This document shows positions 47,848-59,326 of a DNA stretch of 64,000 bases, one piece after another (positions within the stretch are counted from its first letter, which is position 1; each line of letters starts with the position of its first letter). Under the pieces are notes generated by a model, which had not been told where the DNA came from, searched no databases, and saw nothing but the letters and a program-made list of their open reading frames with translations. Origin of the DNA: Panorpa germanica (Eukaryota > Arthropoda > Insecta > Mecoptera > Panorpidae); contig OY783221.1 of assembly GCA_963678705.1 (NCBI GenBank), forward strand, positions 3,596,001 through 3,660,000, read 5' to 3'. The position numbers were made by a program, and so were the translations under genes.

Positions 47848-48387
47848 TTGAGGTCAAAACGATAAAAAAGAAGCATATTTTCGATAATGTTTTTTGACGA
47901 CACAGTTAATATATAATTATTTCTATAATTACTACATGATAAAATGACATTTAAAGAATACTTTGTGAAATTTTTATAAATAATGACAGCGAATCTCCGC
48001 TGACGTCACAAAAAAAAGTAAGATTGCGGTGTCACTCACAACTCATCACTGGATTTTCTGAAATCGAAATGATTTCATTAGTTGATAAGTTTCTGCAAGT
48101 AACACTGTCGAGTTACCTCGACATATATGTAAAGAAATAGTGTGCAAAATTTCAAAAAAATCGGTCCAGTAGATTTTGAACTACAGAGTGCACCGACTCT
48201 TAAAAAGCTATGTGTGAAAAACTGCATTTAAAAGTTTCAAAGTAACACGAAATCAGACCAGAGAGGTGAAGACTTAAAATTCTATATATCCGACAGTTTT
48301 ACTCCAATCGACTTCAAATTTTTACACAATAAACTTAATATGTTGTACAATAATATAAATATAAAAAAAAACCTAACCTCCCCTTAA
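47848..48387 (-). repeat. interspersed repeat A, copy 3 (inverted)
   Basis: The reverse complement runs from GGGGAGGTTAGGTTT through AACATATTAAG, CTTCACCTCTCTGGTCTGAT and CTACTGGACCGATT to GACCTCAAA, matching copies at 8692 and 25381. It lacks the nested inverted repeat (only GGTAACTCGACAGTGTTAC remains at about 48099-48118) and its 3' open frame is broken by stops and a deletion. Confidence 0.75.
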
Positions 48388-51300
48388 ATAATCGATCGAT
48401 ACATTTGTATTATTAATATTAGGTACCAAGCAAGATAAGAATAAGGATAATACTGTTTGCTTAGCACTGAATCTTTAAAACCTCCATTGTTAATTACATA
48501 CTAAATACATTCAACAACAATGTGATAAATTAATGAATACATCACCTAATTCAATGTAAACTAAGAAATTTATTGAACTATAACTCTCAGTCTAACAATA
48601 AAGATCACAATAATTAATTATAAATCTAACAAATACAGGAAATCGTTTAAAACATGGGAGGTATAAAACAGGATGTGTTTATGTTCGAAAAAAGGAACAT
48701 AAAAGGACGTAAAAAGACACCATAAAAAACGGAACACAACAAAACGAAGTCTTTTCTTTATATGAACATCATGGTCTTCCTACTTCCTAGTTCTGGGATA
48801 GTTGGTTTCTTCGCTGTGCTATCGTGGTATTCTCCTATTGTGAGAGAATACTTATTTATACATATAGAGGTTTTTTTATTGACTTATTTGTATTATGAAT
48901 TCGTATAAATTTATTGTAAAATTTTAGCATCCAAGTAGAAAATGTAACGCACTGTAATACTTAAATTAGCTTGTGGCAAGCTATACAATTTTTTATTTTA
49001 ACTAAAAATAAATTTTGTTATGTAATCCAACATTTTATTAGAGGTACATTATATAAACTATTTAACATAAATTTTATGATTTTTTAACCAACGTCTGTTC
49101 TGTTTCAAAATTCTTTTAATGTACTCGTATTTGAACTACACCTGATTAGTCTACTAGCATATTATAAAGTTCAAAAGGTTCACAAACCTTTTTTGACCTT
49201 TTTAATTGACCTATACTTATTAAAATCAATATTAGCGCTATTATGTACATTGTACATGCTATGAACTGTAAAAAATTATTCTTATACATGAAAATTACAT
49301 ACCTAATAAAGAACGAGTGTTTAAATTAAAAACTGACCCCACTAACGGTAAAGCATATTATTCTTCGATGCTCAAGTTGCTCATCGCACAAACAAGGCTG
49401 TAATATGCCTGAGGAATATAGCCAGATATTTGAAAGCAGAGAAAGACTGAAAAATTTAGTCTCTTTATTTTAAGTACTCATACTCGTGTTTATAAGTTTT
49501 AAATTATGTATAGTAAATGTTTCAAAATGTATATATTGTTTTAAGTGTTAATAACTTTTGAAAGTTGATGCACTCAAATAAATATTATAAAAACGAAAAT
49601 TAAAATATATTTACCTTTAAATTAAAAATTAAATTTTTTTCTGTAATCATCTACCTTTTAGATATGTATAAGAATTTTAGAATAGATCGAAAGGAGGGTA
49701 CTGTGTACCAAAAATATTCACCAAGGAATTTGAAAATGCCGTAGAATGCTTTTACAAAATATCTTACATAAAATTCTGTGGAATGTAATCATTCGTATTG
49801 GATATAAAGCTAGTTTATCTGAAAATGGCTCAGCGTTAGTACAGCCGTGAATATTATCAAGTAGGTCGTACTAACCACAATCCCATAGCACCGAAGCACA
49901 CAGCGTTGGCATATAGCACACTACTCATAAAGAGTTCTGGAATGAACATGTTAAAGAAACACAGTAACAACTATATAGCCTGAAATGGTCGACACGCATT
50001 GTGTAGAAATACTGGAATAGGTTATTGCTAAATACGAATACGGAGTACGAACAAGGGGCTATCCAAGTGCCGAATGTCACTAGTTACTACCGCAAGCCCA
50101 GCAAACGGCTAACAGCAAACGCCAAACGGCAAACCACCCCATATTATAGGGGTTACTAGAACCAGTGTGTTTGGCAGCAATAAATATCCAATAAAATACA
50201 CATTTCAACATTGTTTTGTTGTTATTGTTACTTTGGTAAGAAGTGGTGGTAAAGGAAGCGAAAGGGGAGAACGTAAACATATATAACTTTATCGAAGTTA
50301 GATAGATATTTAAATTATTGTTATTTTAATGTTATAACTTTAATGATTGCAATAAGGTAGCGGTTACGTTGGTTGAGAACTGAGGTCATCAATTTCGTGT
50401 TTATGTGGTCATTGCAGAGGCGCACAAAGAGGCTACACTGCCCCGAAAAGTATTCACCATCTTAAAATATAAGATGGAACTAACTAATAAACAAAACATA
50501 AAGTATTTAATATTATAACCAGCACTTCGTTATTTCTTATAATACAATATTTCATACCTACGCATCATAAACATAAAGAATAAATTAAATTCAAATAATT
50601 TTTATCCATGTGTACATTTAGTTTCAATAACATCCGATAGATGTCACGAGCAAGTACTCTTATTTGTATTAAGAACAGGCGAATGACGTTTACGTGTTGC
50701 GTGGATGCAATTATTCAAGGGTGCAGTGTTTTTAAAATAAATTAAATTATTTGGAATACGTATAAATATCCATAAATATATATCTTTAGCTTCAATACGT
50801 ATTGAAATAAAATATAAATAATTTTTGTGAATCAACAACGTAGAATATGTCATATTGTTAGGTTAATTTGTTGTTGTTTGACTATTCTTTCATCTGTTGC
50901 TTCTATTTTCGAACACAAGTATCTTCGATTTAAATTTTTCATTATAAATTTGTTATAATCAAGTCTGAATTTAAGCTTTATAAAGCAGTGTGTTACGCGT
51001 TAAATACTGTGTGGTGGTTATAAATACTTTTAATTATATTATATTAGTTGATCTTAATAGGTGATGAAGTGAATGTACTGTATGTCAACAAACACAAGTG
51101 TCACTCTAAATTTCATAAAGTGTTAAAGATTTGATGCTTATTAAATCAGTGAACAATATTGTAAGTTTATTTTAATTTTAAAGTGTTTGCAGTGGTGTTG
51201 TTCTTACATTGGAATCACATTTATGAATACTACTACCATGCATATATTTGGTAAGTCAAATTCAACATATTTGGATGGACCTTTTATTTTGTATGTTATA

Positions 51301-53139
51301 TAAAATTGTCAGAAGATTAAATTGATATTTTCAATGAATATACTAATACTAATATACAGCATGTGAACTTTTACAAAACATCCCAATAACCTAAACATCA
51401 GACTCATTAACATAATCATATACTCATAACCTCATTTTAGATTAGATACACAATGCAGTCAGGGTATTGTAATAATAGATCATGCGTTATTTATTACATG
51501 TATTTTGAGACATTAATTTATAAAGATCAAATTGTTTCATCATTAATACATATTATGTCAAAGTTCAAAAATACTTCACATTATTAAAAATAATAGGTAT
51601 TTTAATATAACGTATATTAATAATAAAAAATAACACTCTTTTATAATATATCATTTTTGTTTAGTACGTAATCCGATCAAACTCAATCAAAATGTCAGGG
51701 AAATGCCTTTATCAAAAATCTTTTTACGTTTTTTTCAAGCCTTTACAATCCTTAGTACTATGCTTGTCTGCCAAGATATTCAGTAATGTTCTCCTTTACA
51801 GACGTTTTGCTCTTTTAGACCTTAAAGATCATTTTTCATGCACTTTTTCTGCAACCTTAGGGGAAATATTTAGTTGTTTATATACCGTAGAATTGACTTA
51901 TACATATACGTCTTATCTGCAGGACAATGAAGCTAAAAAAAGGAAGGTCATTAGAACTAGGTCAATCAAGTCATGTTTTTTTTACTGGTGGATAAATTTA
52001 AATTATATTGAGTTTTTCTGTTTCTTTTGAGGTTTTAATCTCAGATCAATATTGCTTTAGATCATTAGAAATATTAGATTATTTTTGACAAACAGTTACA
52101 AAATAGGAACCCAGTAGCTTGCTTTCCATTTATTGATAACTGTATATGTCACTGGTATAATATTCTTAAAACCCATCAAAATGTCATTTCAATATCTCAA
52201 TAGATGATGCAATGCATAACCATATTTAGAATAGTTATTTAGTTTATCTCCACTCGTATTTTATTAAATTGTAATAAACATTAGATTAGATTAAGTATTT
52301 GTGAAGAAATTGTTCCACCAGAGTAAATACATTCAAAACATAATACATCGAGTCTACGCTGTTTATATTGTATATAATTTGCACAGTCCATTAATATTTC
52401 TAAGCCATTAATAATAATAAATAGCAGCAAAAAAACAAAATAGATAAACGTGCTCGTATACGTAGATTTAAGCATTTCGGATATAAACTATGTAATTTAT
52501 TTACAACAAAAAAAAACTATAATCCTGGATATAAACATTTTGTAAATTATTTGAGAAAATGTAGGTCTACTGAGAGAAATGCTATCTATCAAGATTTGGA
52601 TATTTTAACATAGCATATATCTTTGACAATTATTTATTTATTATTGCTCACTGTCAGCTTATTTGCTAACCAACATTTGTTGGAGGAAGTTGTACAACTT
52701 GTCTAAATCGAAGCAAAACTGGCATCCTTTATCGGTAGTACACATTCACTCAGACAGTTTTATATATTTAGAATTTTTCTTTTTTTAAATTAAATAATAA
52801 AAATCGGATGAAGTATTTAGCATTTATCTCTGGTACACAACTGAAAATGGTTTGTATGATAGTGATTAACTTGACTATACCTAAAAGGCGACAGAATTTA
52901 ATCAATAAATACCCCAATAAAACAATCGAAAATCATACAACAAAGACCGTCTACAGTGGAATTATTCGCTGGACATTTCAGTAATTTCTTAAGATCACTG
53001 GGGACCACCACTAAGATCCGAATATATGTTTTCTTCGGCTTATCCTATACATCTATATCCTGTAGTCCTGCAGTATCGCTAGTGGACTGTATGGTATAGT
53101 GTTTTTGTCTTCATTACTACTTACGATAGAAGGATCCTA
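48388..53139. other. non-coding DNA, no supported gene
   Basis: The longest non-repeat open frame of the window, 112 codons at 51692-52030 (plus), shows no recognisable motif and about one such frame is expected by chance. Minus-strand frames at 50080-50280 and 50644-50853 are likewise unsupported. No shared repeats were found. Confidence 0.4.
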
Positions 53140-53156
53140 ATGTGATGACATCACAT
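53140..53156. promoter_or_regulatory. perfect 17-base palindrome ATGTGATGACATCACAT
   Basis: Two 8-base arms around a central A. The core TGATGACATCA resembles bZIP (ATF/CRE-like) sites. No neighbouring gene gives it context. Confidence 0.3.
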
Positions 53157-56026
53157 CGCAAGAAACTATATAGGGATCATTGTCGCGCTGGATCCCTGTC
53201 TGACAACTAGGACTTTTGAAGTACGGGAGAGGGGAGATAGAGTAGAAAGAGAAACTGAAGTAAGGAGGATACATTTTACACAGTTACTTCTATACAATTG
53301 TTTGAAATACATGAGGTTTTGAAACTATTTCAGTTAGATATATATATAAATATATTATCCATTAAAAAAATAATTATTAGACATTAAAATATTAAATGAT
53401 ATTTTATAATTGCAGTTTATTTCTACAAAAACACAAATACCTTCTTAATTGGTATTGAATTGTTTGACAAAGCTGTATAATTATTTCCTTCAGCATTAGA
53501 AACATAATGGTTTTATAATTATGTCAATATAGTTCAAATACGCCCTTGTTATTGTAATTGTGTGATAAAAATATTAGCTTTATGTCTTGAAAGTGGTGAA
53601 ATCGACTTACATACCTAGTCAGTCTAAACCTTAAGTCGTATACGTTGAGCCTAAATTTGCATGAATTTAATTGTAAATGCAATAACCATTAAGGAGTAAT
53701 TAGCAATAAACTAATATTTCTAACAATATGACATTTTACAATAATTTTATTAATACTAAAACTACTTTAATATGCACGTGTAGTAATATAGTGCGACCCC
53801 ATTCTTTTAGCGAAATAAAAACACATATTATAATAGCATTAGTAATACTGGCCACTAGTAGCAGCTGTATAACGCTGTATGGGTAATGGACGTAATAAAT
53901 GAATAAAATACAAGCACATGATAAAACTGTCATGAATCGTTAATATTTTTGCTTTTAGTGTTCTCGTTATTAGACGTTGGTAGAATGACAGTAACTATGT
54001 AGGGATATGACATATATAATATTTACTTATTAACAATGCCACAAATTACTTATATGTAAATACAGTCAACTACTCATATTCGGAGATTTGCAGACTATAC
54101 GGAAAGTACAATATTGTTAGACAAAATTATTGGTGTCTCTGTTTATTCAACGTATTCAAATGGTATTGCCTTTATCTTTTTACGACACAGACAATCTGCA
54201 ACACTAGTTTTATATTTATTTAACATAAAAAAGTTTATATAACATTTTTAGGTTAATATAATGTAACATTACATATAAAAAATTATCTTTAGATATAAAT
54301 TTATATTGTTTGATGTTAATAAACTTACGCAAGGTTATTTAAAGTTACATATTAGATTAATATATTAGTAAAAGATTTTAATGTCTATTGTATTTATTTA
54401 ATGACAATGTATTAGAATTGTGTTAAACTTCAAATATAATCAATGAACTTTACAACAAGTGTCAAATATTCTCTTAATTGGAAAAACATTTTAAAATAAT
54501 AGACTATTTTATAAGTAGATAAGATCATTAATTTTCTTTTAGTTCTAAAAAGTAAACTCGACTAAAAATAGCACTGCAACGCTTGCTAATCTCATACATC
54601 ATTTACGTCGCTTTATCGATAAAATACAGCTAGATTTATATGCTAAAATTATGAGGAGACTTTCTTTTGAACGATATTACCTGTATTTCATTACTAGTTT
54701 TCATGTGTCAGCTTTATAATTAAAAGAAAGGTATAAATTATTCACGTTATTTTATTTTTGTATCTATTTAAAACAAAATTATTAATTCATGAATATGTGT
54801 ATTTTACTGTGTATGTCGTTTATTATTTCTAGTTGGATGTATAGTTCTTGTGATATTTTTCAAACTGACAACTAAATTACGATATTTTTCACATCGGGCT
54901 TATTCCATACTGATTTGCTTTAAATTATGTAAATCTTGAATGCCCTACATCGATTTTAGCCCCTCCGGTTAAATTGTAAATGACCTGAGACCCAAAACAG
55001 TATCAGAAATGTGTAACCTTTTTATGTTATATCACATAAACTTTACAGACTTAGAAACTTTTAAACGAAATTAAAAAAAATATAGTTTTGATTTTATTGC
55101 AAAAATGATTCATCGATGAGGTTGCCAACCAATTTTTCTGGAGAGTCCGGGTATACTACGCCTGTGAAATATGTCGATAATTTTTTGATTAATTCAGGAA
55201 ATAGGTATATTGTTTGTATACTTCAACTATACTTCTTTCATACGTATTATTAACATATAAAACAGTGAAAAATATTAAATTGAAATTTTAAAACCTGAAA
55301 TAATACCATAATGTGGCGGAATATATGTATTTCCGTAGTAATTAAAATAATGAATACTTTTGAATATCCATTATAAATCTTATTTTGAAAATGTTGCGTT
55401 ACATAAATAGAATCCTGCGAATTCTATGAATCCTAGATCATGCTGACAAAGAAAGCGGTCTTTATATTTGTACCACTTCTACCTATCGTTCTATCTGTTA
55501 TACACCGCATTGTATTTTTAATAACAAACTCAGCTTGTTTCCCACCCCTGTCTGAAACAGCACCACCAGAGGCTACTACAACACGGGAAACGGAAGGCTT
55601 TTTTTGGAACGTAGTATGATGTGTTATTAACTACCCATTTTAAAATCAATATCCACCACCCCGATCTTATAACGGAAATTGCATGTGAAGGAATTCTATG
55701 AAAGACATTTTCCCACTTCTGATTTTCGTTTATCATTAAATCAAATAGAAATTAAACTGCATTATATACATAGAATAGAACAATGCACCTTTTCTTTTTA
55801 AGTTAATGAGATTTATAATGACTTCGTATATCTAGTAGAGTAATTGGAATCGATAGTATATTATGTACACAGAAGTCATTATTAATTTAATTTGATTTTT
55901 AAGAACTTACGTCTCAATAGGTTGTTTTAATTATTTATTTCTTTTAAATTATCATTTTTTATGTAATAGTAATTGGAATAGTAGTATACATTGTGCATAG
56001 GAAGCTAGATATCTAGGTTGACCTAA
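53157..56026. other. non-coding DNA containing repeat E at 54380-54432
   Basis: Apart from repeat E, no element was recognised. The minus-strand open frames 53736-53933 and 55530-55736 have no recognisable motif. Confidence 0.4.
54380..54432 (+). repeat. interspersed repeat E, third copy
   Basis: TGTCTATTGTATTTATTTAA, TGACAATGT and AGAATTGTGTTAAACTT match 16410-16455 and the Helitron-split copy at 21105/22144. Confidence 0.6.
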
Positions 56027-56320
56027 TCCACCGTAAATCACAATAAGCTACTCCTCTACAAATGCATCCTGAAACCGATCTGGTCTTATGATATAATTAC
56101 TGACGCACCCTGGTATATCACCAATAACGGCCCCCATCGTGATTTGGAAATTCCAACTATTAAGGAAGAGATAAAATCTTGAATTGAAAGCTACAAGAAG
56201 CGGAATGTAAACCATCCTAATCAGCTAGCTTCATACTTATTGAATTCTAAGAAAATATAATATACATATAGACTAAAGAGAAAAACTCCACAAGATCTAA
56301 TTATTGTATTCTTTGACTGT
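56027..56320 (+). pseudogene. Jockey-like non-LTR ORF2, C-terminal fragment
   Basis: From 56027 the frame reads HNKLLLYKCILKPIWSY, then DAPWYITNN, HRDLEIPTIKEEI, a TGA stop, KRNVNHPNQLASYLL and a TAA at 56258-56260. A further RLKRKTPQDL follows after the stop. These are the conserved end motifs of Jockey-clade ORF2: LLYKxILKPIWxYG, then NAPWYxxN, HxDLxIPxVxEEI, NHxNxLAxxLL and RLKRxxxxDL. Relative to the family there is an internal in-frame deletion between IWSY and ITDAPW. The reverse transcriptase and endonuclease are absent; the insertion is 5'-truncated as usual for target-primed reverse transcription. Confidence 0.85.
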
Positions 56321-56976
56321 CGGATATGTCATCGAAGAAAGACTGCAATAAGTCTTTCTGCAGTTAATATGGTTGTATATCTTTCTTCCCCTCAATTATA
56401 ACATGATAAAATAATGAGTTAAATGCATTTTTTAATTCTGATAAGTTATTACGTTAATGTACATTCCCTGATGTATCATATTTTGAACAAGTATTACACT
56501 TTTCTAAAAATATTACTGTTTCCAACTTACTACAAAAACCTCAAACAATGTTTAGTAAGTTTTTAATCGTATATACTGACACAACTTCACGTTAACAGTA
56601 ATTATAGTAAATATGATTGTCACGTTCTTCGAACTAAAAACAGTTTAATAAACTTTAGAGTCTTCTAAGCCACAATATATAGAATATAGGTGTATTGTAT
56701 AGTAGATGGTAGTCCTCATAGATAAAGTATAAACTCTATTATATCGAACAGTTGTTTTACGGGATCAGTTGACATACTTCTTACTTGTTGGAAACTTTAA
56801 GAAGGAGAGTTCTTAATACCATTCAATATTGCCACTTGGGAGTTTCATCCTTTTAATATAATATAGGAAGATCATTCAAATATAAACCGGAATATTTCAA
56901 TATAGATTTACTAGCGATTTTTAAAAATACTACCTTACTTTTTTACACAATTTTCTTGAATTGAAATGTATTTTAT
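56321..56976. other. non-coding spacer between Jockey and mariner fossils
   Basis: Nothing recognised; may include 3' untranslated sequence of the Jockey fragment. Confidence 0.45.
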
Positions 56977-57290
56977 TCATAGGTACTGTTTGACCGCAAC
57001 GTCATCGTTAAATCTTTCCCCTTTTAATGTCTCCTTCAGTGGACCAATCATATGGTACTCACTTGGAGATAAGTCTGTCTGTGTTTGTTGCAATAATGAG
57101 TTTTAATCTCATCCAGCAGTTTCTAATGCAATCTGGGTATCACTCACGGGTTAAATATTGTCTTCATTTAACGCTGGTCGTCGCAGTTTACATGTTTTGC
57201 TTTCCACTTTATAACGACCATTTCGAAACTTCTGAGCCTAATCAAACAATTGGGCTTTACCCACTGTAGCATCACGAAACTGTGCTTGAG
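56977..57290 (-). pseudogene. mariner transposase fossil with internal deletion
   Basis: On the minus strand from about 57288: ATVGKAQLFD, a stop where the family has W, AQKFRNGRYKVES and RRPALNEDNI, i.e. the mariner helix-turn-helix and GRPxTxENI linker. Two TAA/TGA-interrupted segments follow and then, in the same frame, DLSPSEYHMIGPLKETLKG and ERFNDDVAVKQYL to a TGA at 56977-56979. The latter is the SPDLxPxDYHxFGPLKExLxG end block holding the third catalytic Asp, here Glu (SPSEY). The central catalytic region between them is gone. This resembles the internally deleted copies common in mariner families. Inactive. Confidence 0.8.
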
Positions 57291-57949
57291 GTCTTTTCTA
57301 CATTTCACTCGATTTTACGCCTTCATTGACGAAAAACAATCACTACTCTAGAACTCCTAAAACTCGTGTTATACGGAGTCTACTATACATTTCTTTCCTT
57401 TATATTGTCCCTATAATATTCGTATTTATATTTTTTAAAAGTTAAATGTTTAATATTGATTTTTGTTGAACAAGGCAATATACAACATTAAAAAGGAATA
57501 ACCCTGACTTCATATTTTTTATTTTTTTCAACTTCAACTGAACAACAGTGTTGTAACATAAAGGAAACGAGATCAAGACGATAGCACATGCGGTTAACCA
57601 CTTCAAAACGCCTTTGAGTTCATTGAAGCTCTCCTAATCAACACGTCTTGTCAACGTCATATTACCAATTGCACAGGACAAAAACCCTTTCGTGCAAAAA
57701 AAAAAAGGAAAAAAACAAAAAAGGAGACGAAGAAATAATACAAATTACGATATTATTCTTAAAGAATATAAAAACTGTTGTAAGAAATAAGAGAGATTTC
57801 TTGTGCGACGTTGATTTTCAATGTCAGTTATTTTATTAGTTAATTTTGCTAATTCTTTGCTTTAGAAATTCTGCGTAATAAAGATTAATATACAAAGAGA
57901 AAATGTTGTGTGAAGCATTTAAATTTAGGATTGGTCTCAAATTTGACGC
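57291..57949. other. non-coding DNA
   Basis: A poly-A-rich patch (57697-57725) is the only visible structure; the 63-codon open frame around it is not supported. Confidence 0.45.
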
Positions 57950-58245
57950 ATGTCAGTGGGTAGCCATTTTGAAAAGTATAGGTCACACGGTGCGAGTTGC
58001 TGACCTAACACAAGACAGCTACTGACTCTACATACACAGTCCATTCGACTGGCCTCAAACGCTGTGAATTGTATTGCTGTCGTCCTGATGCCTTGTGACG
58101 TAGAGGGAGTATGCTAGTGACAGTGAAAAGAAATAAATGTTGTAGTAACCGGCATGTGAGCTACTGACCCAATCGCACATGACAGTAACTCACAGAACAT
58201 GGTTCGCACTCGGTGCGAGTGCGAGCTCTACCGCGCTTTGCAGTC
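57950..58245. promoter_or_regulatory. GC- and CpG-raised patch, possible regulatory element
   Basis: This is the most GC-rich 300 bases of the window. It has an imperfect direct repeat AGCTACTGACYC (about 58017 and 58159) and a nested hairpin built on TCGCAC-TCG-GTGCGA near 58204-58218, with GGTGCGAG also at 57989. An island like this in AT-rich DNA can mark a promoter or enhancer. No TATA box, start codon with coding potential or splice signal was convincing. Confidence 0.25.
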
Positions 58246-59217
58246 CAAATATAAAAAAAATTAAAAGGGTGAGATTGACCTATATGCAAATGTAACTAGT
58301 TACAAGGTGTATTAAGTTTACGTATCTAGATACAAAATACAACATAACTATTACAACATCGTCTATATTTCAAAGTTATGAAATCCTGGTTTTGCGAACT
58401 GTGAAACTTTCAAATAAATGTTGTTTCGTTTTCGTTGTAAAATTGCTGTATTATTAAAGAACTAAAATGTTGAAATTTTGTATTAAATTACCTTAGAAGC
58501 TTCTGTATCTTTAATTAAATTTGAAACAGCTCCTCACTGAATCATAAAACGGTATAATTTAATATTTGCCGCTGTGCTCCATTTGGTAAACATTTTATTT
58601 CATTAGAGGGCGTCCCTAGCCATTGCCAAACAATTAATAATAAATTGAAGTAATAAATATTAAATATTCTGAGACTTAATATAGACCGTCACTAAATATT
58701 ACTGGTACGAGGAATAATCTTCTAGTACAGGCATGTATCAAATTATCTAAGTAAATTGTGTGATGGTATATCTGCTTGTCTATCCAAACGACCAAAGTAA
58801 CATCATCTGAAATTGTAGTTTAGAAGTTATAGTAATTTTGGAAGAAAATTAAATTGGTAGGTACGTCCTCGGTTCAAACTTTCCTGTGTGCTCGGTCTTG
58901 TGTGATTAAAATATTAGATCCCATGTTAAAAAGTTGATATCTAGAATTTGCTACTCAGTGCTTGTTGACGGCAAAGAAAAAACTGTGTTAAACGCAATAT
59001 AAATTGAATACAAATTTAATACCATGATAAAATATACAACCAGAAGTATTTTTTACTTTAAAAGTTTCTTTTTTAAGTCAACCAAATTTTGGTGTGGTAA
59101 ATTAAGACAAATATGTTATTTCCTTAATATATTGCGTACCTATATTCAACAATGTTATTAATTCCACAAATTATTCTTAAACAAAAAGATTTTGATTTTG
59201 AATAGAATAACGTAATA
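58246..59217. other. non-coding DNA, nothing recognised
   Basis: No repeats or open frames of interest. Confidence 0.45.
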
Positions 59218-59261
59218 CCTCCATCTTTTATGAACAAGGAGGAGTTCATAAAAGATGGAGG
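59218..59261. repeat. perfect 18-bp stem-loop
   Basis: CCTCCATCTTTTATGAAC (59218-59235) and its exact complement (59244-59261) enclose an 8-base loop. A perfect 18-bp stem is not expected by chance in 64 kb. It could be a recent small inversion-duplication, a MITE remnant or an RNA hairpin; it is short for a typical miRNA precursor. Confidence 0.85.
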
Positions 59262-59299
59262 ACTTCGTTTGAAGAAGGGCAAAGTAGTAAAGGGATCGG

Positions 59300-59326
59300 A
59301 AGAGCACAAAGTATCTCTGTGCTCTT
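59300..59326. repeat. second stem-loop, 9-bp stem
   Basis: AAGAGCACA (59300-59308) pairs with TGTGCTCTT (59318-59326) around a 9-base loop, 38 bases after the 18-bp stem-loop. Confidence 0.8.

Noticed and set aside
51692..52030. 112-codon open frame, plus strand
   Set aside because: No recognisable domain, lysine/phenylalanine-rich composition typical of AT-rich DNA, and about one frame this long is expected by chance in 64 kb.
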